A stretch of 64,000 bases of DNA, taken from contig CM069438.1 of assembly GCA_035610365.1 (NCBI GenBank), forward strand, positions 54,618,837 through 54,682,836, given 5' to 3'. The position numbers and the translations under genes were made by a program. Below, piece by piece: positions 13,201 to 24,011 of the stretch. Under the pieces are notes generated by a model. That model worked only from the letters and a program-made list of their open reading frames with translations. It did not search any database and was not told the DNA's origin. The stretch comes from Aquatica leii. Its lineage: Eukaryota > Arthropoda > Insecta > Coleoptera > Lampyridae. Position 1 is the first letter of the stretch. Each line of letters starts with the position of its first letter.

Positions 13201-13837
13201 TTGCTAGGAATAATCGCAGCCTCAAAACACAAAGAAGAACATAAAAACAATTGCAACCAAAAACAATATCGAAATCGACTTTCAAGAAATATACCCGATA
13301 ATTTCGATTGTAACAAGTAAAACGTCAAATTTTTATGGCTACTGGATTATTTTGAATGAAATTTTAATGAATTACTACATTTTACTAGTTAAACATTTCT
13401 GCCAAGTTTGGTTCAAAAATTGGTGCTGCATTTTTTATGTCACAGAGTATGTTTGTCAAATAATTAAACATTGACTATTGTGGCTACAATAGATTTTTGA
13501 AAACAAAATTAATGCAATAGACTAAAAAAATACTTACGTGACAAAGCCATGTTTTCTGTTAAACAAAAAATTTATGACTATAAAATGACAATTGAAATTA
13601 CTGTTATATTTAATTGAGGCTTGTATTTGTTAACTACTTGTAATCTATATGTTTGCGATCTTTTATGTTAAGTTTTATATTACACCGTCTGATGATTTTA
13701 TTACATATGTAATCGAAAGGTTTTAATAAGTGTTAAATATATCTTTTTTTTTATTTATCTCTTAAAAAAATTTTGTTGTACCGGCAAAGATCACTAGCCA
13801 AAATTTGAATAAATTGCAATGCTACAAATACAAATAG
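13201..13837. other. AT-rich spacer shared by both duplication copies
   Basis: No coding region is apparent. The stretch aligns with 36058-36720 (shared start ggaataatcgcagcctc) with short indels. It joins the Tc1 remnant to the pogo-like element. Confidence 0.6.
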
Positions 13838-14250
13838 TTCGATTTATTAAGGTGATTTCTCATTGAGTTCGATATACAGAGATTTACACTAAAATACTTG
13901 TGTACTCACTGCACTTAATAAAATTACGTTTGATGTATACAGTTACAGTAATAATATATGTATAAAAAACAAAGCCTAAATTAATTTAAGTGCGAGTAGT
14001 TTATCTACCTACTAATGTACTGCAAATTTATTATTTTTGCGATTTTGACGTTTAAACTCATTTTTTTAAACGTTTCTTAATTATATATTTTTTCACATAG
14101 ATCAGGGTTTTTGAAGTCATCCACGTAGCATGAAGCAGGTTGAAGTTGGAGGTTTTAAAATGAACTATATTAGTCGTATTATTGATTTTCTCAAAATAAA
14201 TTTGAGTTTTTGTAGTAAAACAGTAGTTGAAATAAATTCAAATGGGATAT
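13838..14250. mobile_element. pogo-like non-autonomous element, left part (copy A)
   Basis: It corresponds to about 36770-37190 of the better-preserved element in copy B (for example TTCGATTTATTAAGGTGATT). The terminal repeat at the left has been lost by a small deletion relative to copy B. The right half is absent because the Gypsy element begins at 14251 and the far flank was not found. Confidence 0.6.
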
Positions 14251-14634
14251 TGTAGCGAATTTTATTATTAAATGTAATTTATTTAAACTACTAAAAAATG
14301 TTTTACTTATACTAAAGATATGTAGAATTGTAAATTAACCGAACTAATTAAATCTAATAATATTCAATAAAAACACTTAGACTAATTAAGATAAGATAAA
14401 ATCCGCGGATAGCTTCACACACTTGGTTACACTAAAATCACGTACAAGATTATTCTCCGTATATTTATGTACACACACGCGCTAAAGACTTATTTATTTA
14501 GATTTGAATAATCTTCTTAACACTGCTGTATTTGCATTACGGCAATAACTGACCTACGACTTGTTTCTTCGGTATTTATACACATTTGGAAATCCTTCTC
14601 GAGTGTTCCCTATCTTTCGATATATTGTCTAGAA
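14251..14634 (-). mobile_element. 3' LTR of the macrodomain Gypsy element (main segment)
   Basis: Read on the minus strand, the LTR probably starts TGTTATCCATC at about 17097, is interrupted by the hAT transposon, and continues from 14634 to 14251, ending GCTACA. Without the hAT it is about 395 bp. It has a TATA-like GTATAAATACC near 14580. The inner limit at 17097 is inferred from the TG...CA pattern. The outer limit is supported by copy B, which lacks the element directly after aatgggatat. Confidence 0.6.
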
Positions 14635-17078
14635 CCGTGGTTCTCAAACTTTTTGACACTGCGATCCCCTTTTAAGATCTAGTATTTCGGCGACCCCCCT
14701 ATTTTTAAATATTAGCAAAAATGAAAAAAAAAACACTATTGGCTAAGTTTTATCCATAAAAATACTATTAACTAGTAAAAATAAATACAAATTGTTGGAC
14801 TTGAATTGTTTTATAATAAGAGAAAGTGGGATAACTCACTTCGTAGCACGAACAAGGACAAAGCATTGATGACTCATGGGGCCTAGAATAAACTGCAGTC
14901 ACAGCTGTTTGCGCGCGCACTCTCTGCTAGCCGATGCCCGGCAGACGACACGACAGTCTGGCTTCTTGAGTCGATCACTCAACACTGTGTGTGTACTTTG
15001 TGAGTAATGTTGCGAGCAAATACAGTTAGAAAAAGTAGCAATGGATAAGTTTTTGAAAGTACCGTCATAAAGTAGTGATGCTAGTGCTAGTGGGTGCGGA
15101 AAGACAAAATTCCGCAAATATGACCAGTCGTACATACAATTCGGCTTCACTGAACTGGCAAACAAACCTCAATGTGTGGTGTGTAGTGAAGTGTTGTCAG
15201 CTGAAAGCATGAAGCCTTCGAAAATGAAACGCCATCTTGAAACTAAACATTTTGCTTTGAAAGACAAACCAGTGGAATTTTTCCAAAGAAAACTGTTATC
15301 CCTTCGAAGTCAACAGGTAAACATTACAGATCTTGTTAATGTTAATAAAAATGCTCTTAAAGCTTCATACGAGGTAGCACTCAAGATTGCTAAAAAAGGA
15401 AAACCCCATACAATTGCTGAGGAATTAATTCTTCCTGCTGCAATTGATATGGTTTCAAATATAATCAGTCCTCAAGATGCTGAAAAATTGAAAAAAATCC
15501 CGTTATCAAATGATACTATTTCAAGAAGAATATGTGACATGGCTGAAGATGTTCAGAACCAGCTAAAGAAGCAAATAAAAGACAGTACTTTTTTTGCAAT
15601 TCAGTTGGATGAGTCAACAGATGTTGCCAACTGTGCTCAGTTTTTATGCTTCATCCGGTACGATTACGGTGATGCTATTCATGAAAATATTTTGTTTTGT
15701 AAGCCCCTGCCGAATAATACAACAGGTGAAAGTCTTTATAAGGTGTTTGTTCAAGCAACTAAACCTTTTGAATTTGATTGGAAGAAATGTGTTTCAATTT
15801 GTAGTGATGGAGCAATGGCCCTTACGGGAAAGAAGAGTGGCTTGATTGCCAGGTTGAAATCATTTATACCGAATGCAAGCTGGGTCCACTGTTTTTTACA
15901 TAGGCAAGCTTTGGCAGCTAAGAAAATGCCAGATGAATTACGGCAAGTTTTAAATGAAGCTGTGAAGATAGTGAACTACATCGAAAGTCGCCCGCTGCAA
16001 AGTAGGTTGTTTAATAACTTGTGTGAAGAGGTAGGAGCCTTGCATAAACATCTTTTATTTCACACTGAAGTACGGTGGCTATCCCGTGGTAATGTATTAA
16101 GCAGGCTGTTTGGATTAAAGTCAGAAATGTTGTTATTTTTGGTTGATAGTAAACCCGAACTTTCCACTTTTTTCAGTGATGATAAAAGTGGTTGGTTAAG
16201 CTTGCTTATTTGGCTGACATCTTCTCTCACCTTAATATTTTGAACTTATCCCTACAAGGACCAGACAAAAGTATGCTATATGCTCAAGACAGAGTAAATG
16301 CATTTGTAAAAAAACTCAGTGTTTGCAACGCAAGAGTTAAGAAAGAAGATTTTGAAAATTTTACACTAACTCAAGAGTTTATAGAGTTTCTGTCGACATC
16401 CTACTGTACATCCCCTGACACTTCATCTCTCTCCTTACTAGTATCTTCTCATCTCGAAGGTTTGATTGAACAGTTGACAGATTACATTCCAAATAAGGAT
16501 ACGAGTGGGGTTTTGTGGGTAGTCAATTCGTTCAGTGATCAAGTCGTAACAAAAACTGAGCTAACTGCTCGTCAACATGATCAACTGATCGAAATTTCAA
16601 GTGATCAGTCAGCAAAACTCACATTTAACAGTGCTTGTATCGACAAATTTTGGATAGGTATTAAAAATGAGTACCCAGAACTGTCCACAAAAGCATTACA
16701 GACTTTGATGCCATTTTCTACGTCTTATAACTGTGAACAAGGTTTCTCCACAATGGTGAATATCAAAACAAAATCAAGAAATCGTTTGACCCTGGAAAAT
16801 GACATTCTTTTGTGTATTACAAAACTCATTCCGGACATAAAAAGAATGGTTGATTCCAAACAAGCTCATGTTTCCCATTAAATAGTATTAGGCCTTTTTC
16901 AACTTGTATGTGTATTACAAATTTGTGTAACCTATACATTTTGTTATTAATAAAACCTACAGCTATTACTGATTTGTTTTCTGATTTGTTTTTTTGATTT
17001 TCCTCCTTATCTCGCGACCCCCCTGGACACATCACGCGACCCCCCTGGGGGTCGCGACCCACAGTTTGAGAACCGCTG
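14635..17078 (+). mobile_element. hAT transposon (Charlie-like ends), 2.4 kb, inserted in Gypsy LTR
   Basis: Terminal inverted repeats are CCGTGGTTCTCAAACT on the left and CAGCGGTTCTCAAACT read inward from the right. These are typical of Charlie-type hAT elements. The exact 8-bp target duplication GTCTAGAA flanks it (14627-14634 and 17079-17086). Subterminal GCGACCCCC-like repeats occur at both ends. It encodes one transposase on the plus strand. Near-complete ends, a perfect target duplication and a mostly open transposase mark it as young among the insertions here. Confidence 0.95.
15041..16881 (+). pseudogene. hAT transposase (BED finger, SCAND3/ZBED5-like), nearly intact
   Basis: The likely start is ATG at 15041 (MDKFLKVPS). 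An in-frame TAA follows at 15068-15070, then the same frame is open to 16243. A BED-type zinc finger is visible: CVVCSEVLSAESMKPSKMKRHL, with the second pair completed by ETKH. The catalytic region includes FFAIQLDESTDVANCAQFL and SICSDGAMALTGKKSGL, plus WVHCFLHRQALAAKKMP. One frameshift near 16190-16200 moves the C-terminal part into another frame (16192-16881). That part ends with the hAT dimerization region LMPFSTSYNCEQGFSTM. With one stop and one frameshift it is close to a full-length enzyme of about 610 residues, but unlikely to be active as read here. Confidence 0.9.
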
Positions 17079-17189
17079 GTCTAGAAGATGGATAACAACT
17101 TCGAGAAGGCTCTTGAATTTGCGGATAAGTTCTTTAACGTTTCACTGTCCGCTTTTTAGAACTGTTTTGTACCAGAACGGAAGACTGGA

Positions 17190-17330
17190 TGCGACACCGG
17201 TAAAAAGGATCGAGGCGATATCGGCAGCTTCCTCCATTTCGGCAACTTCCTTGACCATAAAAGTAACAGTCAATGGACTTTTCCTGGCCTGATATTCTTC
17301 TTGGTTGGTAAATACAGACCAACACTTAAA
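17190..17330 (-). pseudogene. CCCH-like cysteine cluster downstream of the Gypsy macrodomain
   Basis: The minus-strand peptide CYFYGQGSCRNGGSC, at about 17223-17268, follows the C-x7-C-x5-C spacing of CCCH zinc fingers. It lies directly after the macrodomain remnant and before the 3' LTR, so it belongs to the extreme 3' coding end of the Gypsy fossil. CCCH fingers usually bind RNA; that role is inference here. It is part of a broken element. Confidence 0.5.
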
Positions 17331-17572
17331 CTCCTATTCCTCGGAAGACGACCTCGAACATGTTTCGAACTGTCCGCCAATTCAGTTGATCTAAGCCTAA
17401 ACCAAACTTGGGTACTGCCAATTTCTTAACATGATGGAACTCCATTTCTCTCTTGAGACTCCATAATGTTCGCCACAGATCTTTGTATAACGGCTTGACG
17501 CGTGAGTATTTCTTGGTGACCAAATAGAAAACGAAGCGCCCGTCACCACGTAGTCCTAAAACTTTGCCGACT
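17331..17572 (-). pseudogene. Macrodomain (OARD1/TARG1-like), C-terminal part, in Gypsy fossil
   Basis: The minus-strand peptide includes RFVFYLVTKKYSRVKPLYK and LAVPKFGLGLDQLNW. These match the C-terminal half of the OARD1/TARG1 class of macrodomains, whose hallmark is PRIGCGLD..W. The aspartate of that motif, catalytic in human TARG1, is present. The piece ends at 17572, where the solo LTR 17573-18940 with target repeat GACT cuts the domain. It is fossil sequence within the Gypsy element. Confidence 0.85.
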
Positions 17573-18940
17573 TGTTACGAGGAAATTTTGATTACGGAAT
17601 ACCCTGTATATGTAATTGAAATTAGATTCCGGTTTGGACGCCCTCTGCCGATTTTTTCTCGTGGCTGCCATTTTTACGACAGAATCGTGAAGCTGTCGAT
17701 TGCCTAAAATGGCCTGTATGACTTAAAGAAATAATTTCAAGAGTCATCCGTAATAATGGGAATCAAATTGTAATTAAATTACGTTCGTGAAATATTTGAG
17801 TCGTCACAGGCCGTTTCCCCACGCTCGAGCACATGTTCGTTTCAATAAAGAAGTGTTGAGAATTAGTTATTATTAAGGAATACCGTTACCGAACGTACGG
17901 TTTAGGAAGGCATATTCTCCACCACGAAAACGGGGTCTTGACAAGCCTTACTGTGGGAGATGGGATTTCGTGTATACTAGTCGATTGTGTTATCAGCCAC
18001 CTGTGTTAAATTGTTACTTACTGTATACGATACAACGGGTTTTTATATAACATTTAATGATTTATTTATACTATTTTTTAGCTTCCTGTTCTGTGTGAGT
18101 TAGTGTGTGATACGATTTGCTTTTCACTGTTTATTACAGGCCGCTGGCGGGGAAAATGTTTTCTTCGCGAAAGTGGATACTGGATTTTGGGGTGAGTTAT
18201 TTGCTTAACTTTTATATCGTGATCACGAAAGTTACTCACACAACTTTAATTAATGTTAACGACCGTAATTACGTTATTGCTTATATACCCATAAGGTAAT
18301 CTTAATCGTTTCCGTAACTGTATCGCATGCTTTAAGGGAAAAAACATATTTACTACAAGATTTTCGGTGCTGTTCGTTTCGATCTTAAATGTGTATTGTG
18401 TGTTGCCGATACTGCGGACGTTCTTGTACTAAACCTTCGATATAATCTTATAAATCTCATGTATTACGAAGTCAAAGTTTTCTACACTTGTTAACGAAAA
18501 TTGTTAGTCATTGTAGTATTTAGGGATTGCGCATTTAGCGTATAGTTGTCAATTTACTGCGCTACTAAATTAAAACTGTGATATTTGTTAATTCTACGTA
18601 GAAACCATTCGAGCATCGATAGGTGAAGAAATTTTATATATTCTTATTAGTATCCAACGTTAATACATTAAAGTGATTATAATTGTTAATCTCTCTTGTT
18701 ATTTTTCTTTCTCCTGTAGTTATCGTTATCTATTAACTAGTTTTGGCTACTCGAACATCAGAGTAATAAGGATTACGAACCTCAAATTGAGTTACAAGTT
18801 TGGATCGTCTGTCGTGATCGAGGCAAAAGTGTTATCTTGGATCAGATCTGGCGCCCTTAAGCATACTTCTTGTGAACCTCCCCTACCTCCGACTGTGTGA
18901 GTTGGCCGTGCAAGGTTCGTAAGACATAAAGCTTGTAACA
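17573..18940. mobile_element. Solo LTR, about 1.4 kb, inserted inside the Gypsy macrodomain
   Basis: It starts TGTTACGAGG and ends GCTTGTAACA, between direct repeats GACT (17569-17572 and 18941-18944). It is related to the solo LTR at 400-1933, sharing start, end and blocks such as ATCTGGCGCCCTTAAG, but clearly diverged, so the two are different insertions of one family. It is not the LTR of the surrounding Gypsy element, whose LTR is shorter and unlike it. Confidence 0.85.
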
Positions 18941-18944
18941 GACT

Positions 18945-19066
18945 GCCGGTTGCTGTCTTCGTAATTCATCTAGCTGCCCAAACTTCTTTTTAAACACAAC
19001 TGCAACCCTTCTAGACATGTCAAGATTCTCGCTCACGCAATGTGCGATGGCGTAATCCTTTTGTGC
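18945..19066 (-). pseudogene. Macrodomain (OARD1/TARG1-like), N-terminal part, in Gypsy fossil
   Basis: The minus-strand peptides YAIAHCVSENLDMSRR and VVFKKKFGQLDELRRQQ closely resemble the N-terminal half of OARD1-type macrodomains (human: LAHCISEDCRM..GIAVLFKKKFG). The segment begins immediately beyond the integrase C-terminal region, with no spacer that could hold a separate gene. This suggests the macrodomain is the 3' end of the element's pol region. It is interrupted by the solo LTR. Confidence 0.85.
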
Positions 19067-20420
19067 CTAGAACAGGTCTTGTTGTTTCTCGGTGGTAACT
19101 CCAAACTTAGTTTTTCCAGAACCTCCGTATAAGTTCATAAACTTCTCGAACTCCATTTCTTCGGTTGGATTCCTGGTTCTGCTACTTATTACTCTGGTTC
19201 GGACCTGAATTTGCGTATTGTGGTTATCGCCAGCAAACGGGGCTAGACGATCGACGTGGACCACTTTTGGCTTGCTTCTGGGCGGTTTTCGAATGCGATA
19301 TATGACGTCATTAATATGCTGCATGACTACATAGGGGCCCTCCCATTGCTTTTGCAGCTTCGGCGACAAACCACGTCTCCTTTGAGGATTATACAACCAG
19401 ACCATATCGCCAGGTTGAAACCCACCATTTTGTGTCTTGACGTCATATCTAGTCTTTATTCCATCGCTGGCAACTTGTGTGTTTTTACGGACTTCTTCAT
19501 GTATTTCGTCTAGCCTTTTGGTCGGCTTGCTGACGTAATCTTCTCCAGCAACTTCTTCTTCCTGTCTTCGTCCAAATTAAAGGTCGCATAGCAATCATAT
19601 TTCACGACCGAGCATGACACAGGTTGGTGTTTGACCTGTGCTTTCGTGAACGGATGATCGGTATGCTATTAGGAAAAGGTGCAAGTACTGATCCTAGTCT
19701 CTTTGGTGTTCGGACACTACCTTGGCTAAGTATTTGCCCATTGTTCGATTCATCGGTTCAACCATGCCATCAGATTAAAGATGAAGAACCGTGGTCTTAG
19801 TTTTCTTAATTCCCAACAATCGGCAAACTTCTTGAAACAGCCCAGACTCAAAATTGCGGCCTTGATCGAAGTGTAATTCCAACGGAACTCCAAACCAGCA
19901 GAAAAACTCTTTTACTAATACGTCTGCGACTGTAGCTGCTTCCTGATTGGATATGGCGTAAGCCTCCGTCCATTTCGTGAAATAATCCATCGCCACCAGG
20001 ATGTACTTATTTCCCGAATCGGATTCTGGGAACGGCCTTGCGATGTCAATCGCTACTCTTTCCAAAAGCCTTCCTACGTTGTATTGCTTCATGGGTGCTT
20101 TACGCTTTCTCGTTGGACCATTTCCTGATGCGCAAACCGTGCAATTACTGCACCATTTCATGACGTCCTCTTTCCAGTTCATCCAGTAAAAACGTTCTCG
20201 CACTTTACCCAAAGCCTTCTTAATGCCAAAGTGTCTTCCTGATGTTCCATCGTGGAGATGCTTCAACGCTTCTAACACCTTGCTTTTTGGCACTACCAAC
20301 TGGAGTCTATTTTCCGTGCCCTCGACATTTTCTAGGAATCGCTTAAGAAGACCGTCTACTACTATTAAGAAGTCCCACTGCGTCCAGTACGCTTTGATGT
20401 TTCTGCCCAAAGCACTCACT
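19067..20420 (-). pseudogene. Gypsy integrase (HHCC, core, GPY/F-like C-terminus), fossil
   Basis: The minus-strand region 20419-19775 has the zinc-binding H2C2 segment (LKHLHDGTSGRHFGIKKAL, then CSNCTVCA). The core domain follows with VAIDIARPFPES and LHFDQGRNFESGLFQEVC. The segment 19405-19067 has the C-terminal module WEGPYVVMQHINDVIYRI followed by HVDRLAPF, as in Gypsy integrases. Domain order and spacing are normal for the family. It is broken. Confidence 0.85.
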
Positions 20421-20469
20421 TCTTCCCAGGTTGGTCGTCAGCCGCTTTCTTTCCAGTACAGGAGTAGCC

Positions 20470-21950
20470 TTATTTCAAGATAGTTTTCTTGTTCGCGTCG
20501 TAACTGATCAGGTTCTCACTCATTATCAACCATAACAGTACTCCGGAAGCATTCAACTTTTTCTTCCAGTCGCGAATAATGGCTGCAGTCCGCCGGACAT
20601 AGTCTTCTGGACAAGGCATTAGCGTTCCGATGACTGCTTCCGGTACGGTGTTATGTGTCATAGTCATACTCTTGCAGTCTCTCGATCCATCTTGCCACTT
20701 GTCCTTCCGGGTTACGGAACTGCAGTAGTCATTTTAAAGCGGCATGCTCTGTCCTCAGTAAAAATTTTTGTACATACAAATATTTGTAGAAATACTTGAT
20801 GGACTTGACGATTGCTAACAGCTCCTTCCTAGTCACGCAATAATTCCTTTCTGGCCTGGACAAAACCTTGCTAAAATACGCGATAACTTTTTTTTGTCCA
20901 TCTTGAATCTGCGAAATGACTACGCTTGTGGCCAGATTGCTTGCGTCGGTGTCCAAAACAAATTTTCCATCTTCTCTTGGATAACCTAAAATCGGCGAAG
21001 TGACTAGGGCCTGTTTTAGTTCATGGAAAGAATTTTCGCAGTCTTTATTCCATCTAAATTTGCTCTTTTTTCCGTCAATTTTGTCAAAGGTTTGGCAATA
21101 TTAGCAAATCCGGGTACAAATCGTCTATAATAGATGCACAACCCAAGGAAACTTTGGACCTGATGGTTGTCGATTGATTTTGGCCATTCTTGCACTGCTT
21201 GGATTTTGTCTGGGTCAGGCTTTACTCCATCTCTAGATATGACGTGACCAAGGTATTGCACTTCTTTCTTAAACACGTGGCATTTCTTTGGGCTCAGTTT
21301 AAGATTAGCCCCACGTAGTCGCTGAAACACTTTTTCCAAGTTGTTCAAGTGTTCTTCAAACGACCTTCAAACCACGATCACGTCGTCCAGGTAAACCAAG
21401 CACGTCTTCCAAGACAATCCGCGCAAAATATTCTCCATCAAACGCTCGAAGGTTGTAGGAGCGTTACGCAGGCCGAAGGGCATCACAGTGAACTGCCACA
21501 AACCAGTTTCGATCGTAAAAGCTGTTTTTTTCACGATACTTGGGTTCCAATTTAACTGTCAGTAACCACTCTTTAAATCTAACGTGGAAAACCACTAGGA
21601 TCCTGACAGGGTGTCTAGCGTATCGTCAATTCTGGGTAAAGGGTAGCCGTCCTTTTTGGTTACGTCGTTTAGCTGCTTGTAGGGTACGCAAAACCTCGTT
21701 GATCTATCCTTCTTCTTTACGAGTACCACTGGGGATGCTCATGGGATACTTCAATGTTCAATCACGCATTCTCTCTCTATATCAGTAATTATTTTTTCGG
21801 CTTCCTCTCTTTTTGCCAAAGGAAGTTTGCGTGGATGTTGTCGTATCGGCCGAGCGTCTTCAGTATTAATTTTATGTTTCACTACGTTAGTTCTTCTTTT
21901 AGAACCACTCTCCAGCGCAAACACATCTTGATACTCTTGAATCAACACTT
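20470..21950 (-). pseudogene. Gypsy reverse transcriptase and RNase H, fossil
   Basis: The linker before the RT is at 21948-21751 (YQDVFALESGSKRRTNVV). RT blocks follow toward the left, including LSPKKCHVFKKEVQYLGHVI with PDPDKIQAVQEWP at 21348-21016, the thumb/connection region. RNase H begins MDTDASNLATSVVISQ at 20956, with YFSKVLSRPERNY downstream. These are standard Gypsy pol parts. The region is broken in several places. Confidence 0.85.
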
Positions 21951-22255
21951 TAATTTTAGCCAGCTGGTCTTAGCTGATGTTTTGGCAGTTGGTGGTAAGA
22001 ATGTCCAATAGATGTTGTGGACACTTCTTCGGCGACGTATCTTCGTTCGACTTCACGCATCTTACAATTAGTGATACTAGCGTGCATTGGCCTACCACGG
22101 TCTTCTTTTTCAACGTTACAGAATCTGAGTTGATGTTTAAGATTTATACTGGCATTGTGTTTTTTACTCGAATAGTCCCTTTTCAGCTAAGTCGCCCTCC
22201 ATTGGTTCAATCGCGCGTATGTAGCCTTCACAGAGATTTCCATCCAGGCGTGCCA

Positions 22256-22531
22256 TCACCACACTTTCCTCCTTGCAGACAGAATCACGTCTTCACTCAA
22301 TAAGACTCGCACGGCTGCCTTCTCTGACGAATAAAAAGGAATTTCTTCATTGTCGATCTTCAGGACATCGTTTTTCATATCCAAATAGAACTCATAGTTT
22401 TTTATCACGTCCATTCCCAGGATAACTTCTACCGCGATGTCGGCTACCAGTACTTGATGGTCGAGTACTCCATTTCCCAAACCAATGGTTAACTTGACAT
22501 GTCCTCGAGTATATGATTTCTCTAACTTCAA
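22256..22531 (-). pseudogene. Gypsy retropepsin-type protease end, fossil
   Basis: The minus-strand peptide contains DHQVLVADIAVEVILGMDVI, matching the C-terminal half of retroviral-type aspartic proteases (ILGMD at the ILG position). The catalytic DTG part and gag upstream are not found to the right of 22531, so the element is cut here. Confidence 0.7.
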
Positions 22532-22857
22532 ACACTAAACTTACAAAATTGTTATTAACGTTGTTTCCAAAAGGACGTTATATAGTTTACTATAGAAACT
22601 TAGAAATATATTCAAGATCAAGTATGCTATTAAAAAAGGTTTATAGAGTGTTTAAATTTAATTAATCTCATTGCTTAGTACATACAATTTAAAAATGAAT
22701 TAAATTTTTTTTTATAAGTTTATGATTAATACGATTAATTGCAAATGTATGAAAAATCTTAGAAAGCATAAAATTATTCTGTTTAGTAACACAATAAGAT
22801 AGACGATAAGGAGCTTAATTCCTTATCTCAAAACTAAATTTTCACAGTTTTGTTGTA
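22532..22857. other. AT-rich stretch, nothing recognised
   Basis: No gene or repeat was recognised. This is where the Gypsy fossil ends without gag or 5' LTR, so it may contain the junction of the segmental duplication. Confidence 0.4.
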
Positions 22858-23133
22858 TTGGCGGAAGATATTATTATCACAGAAATGTACAAATTGGAAA
22901 TATGTATAAAAACGTTCAGAAAAAATGTAAAATTGGTATATACAGACACCGACAGTATGATTTATAGTTTAAAAGATATAGATCCTTATAGATATATTAA
23001 ACAAGATAATCATCGTTTTGACATTTATCAAATACAACCGAAAATCAAAAAACAACCGGGATTAATGAAGGATGAAAATAACGGAAAAATAATGGTGGAA
23101 TTTGTAGGACTTAGATCAAAGATGTACTTGTAA
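22858..23133 (+). pseudogene. DNA polymerase B fragment, Polinton/Maverick-type fossil
   Basis: The peptide holds KLVYTDTDSMIYSL, the family-B polymerase motif with two catalytic aspartates. PGLMKDENNGKIMVEFVGLR follows, which is typical of protein-primed polymerases of Polinton/Maverick and adintovirus-like elements. It is an isolated fragment of about 90 residues. No integrase, ATPase or capsid gene and no terminal repeats were seen nearby. It lies about 1.5 kb from the ligase gene of copy B. Any counterpart beside copy A would lie left of the window. Confidence 0.75.
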
Positions 23134-24011
23134 ATTGTTGATACGTTTTTTCTAAAAAAATAATTTAAAATCTAAGATCTTTAATCAAATCAATTATCTT
23201 TGAAGACTATAAAAAGTGTGTTTAATAAAACTTGCTGATCAACGACTTATTAAATCTAAACAACACAGCGCTTTCTCAGTTAAACAAAGTAAAATTGTTT
23301 TTTATAACGATAAACGCACGCTCAGTTTTGGTAATACTAAAACAAGATCGTGAAGTTATCTATATCAACCGTTTAGAGAGGATTAAATTTTGCTGTATTA
23401 GGTTAGACTTCCGGTTTACATTTGGCAAAATAATCTTCTACTAATTTAGACGATTACTAAGAAACGTTATTTTACTTATTGTTAATTTCACATTAATAAC
23501 AATAAAAAAATTAATAATTATATTTTGTTTTATTTTAATTCTATATACAACTATTACCAAACAAACTGAAAAACGTGTTTTGTTTTTATATAATTTGCAA
23601 CCGATACAAAAGTTGAATAATCTACTTTAAGAAGATCGTATTTGTTAATGTTCACTTTAAGCTCCAAAAGTTATTATAAAACTGTTTTTTGTGCAAACTT
23701 TCGTTTTTTGTTGCAAGTTTATTAAACACGTGTGCTTGCTACTACTGTTTAAAATTAGTTGAACGATCAATGACATTATTTTCAGTGCAAAGCGTTTTCA
23801 AATCTGTTTTGGCAGCTTAAAGTTTATTTAATTAGCGCTTAAAATTACATTTACTTTAAGAAGGAATCTTCTAAGATGATTTTCAATATTTACATTTTAT
23901 CATTAAAAAAAAATTCAAAAAAAATTATGAGATTTTTTTATATGAACACTTGATATAAAACCGATGCAAATTTTGATGTTGAAACACAACTCCACATCTT
24001 CCCAACTAACT
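23134..24011. other. AT-rich stretch, nothing recognised
   Basis: No coding region, RNA gene or repeat was recognised. It lies between the polymerase fragment and the point where homology to copy A becomes visible. It may simply be the part of the duplicated unit whose copy A equivalent is outside the window. Confidence 0.4.

Larger units (their letters stand above)
1..14250. repeat. Tandem segmental duplication, copy A
   Basis: Copy A matches copy B (24012-37190) in the same order and orientation. Its left edge lies outside the window, since base 1 already aligns with about 24012. Shared contents are the ligase gene, an R1-clade LINE fossil, a Tc1 remnant, an AT-rich spacer and a pogo-like element. 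Homology stops at 14250, where a Gypsy element enters. Insertions private to copy A lie at 400-1933, 4419-6252 and 9625-11353. Ligase coding exons differ by only a few percent by eye, while the LINE fossil differs more and carries small indels. Confidence 0.9.
14251..22531 (-). mobile_element. Gypsy LTR-retrotransposon fossil with a macrodomain (nested insertions)
   Basis: A minus-strand Gypsy fossil. From right to left it holds protease, reverse transcriptase, RNase H, integrase with a GPY/F-type C-terminus, a macrodomain, a CCCH-like cluster and the 3' LTR. The 5' LTR and gag are absent: the element stops near 22531, which may be the junction of the segmental duplication. It entered the pogo-like element of copy A, and copy B keeps the empty site at about 37190. 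A hAT element (14635-17078) and a foreign solo LTR (17573-18940) were inserted later. It is broken, with several breaks in the coding parts. It is younger than the segmental duplication or formed during it. Confidence 0.85.

Noticed and set aside
17573-18940. Reading this LTR as the 3' LTR of the Gypsy element around 19067-22531
   Set aside because: It has its own GACT target repeats and splits the macrodomain. The true 3' LTR of that element is a different, shorter one at 14251-17097.
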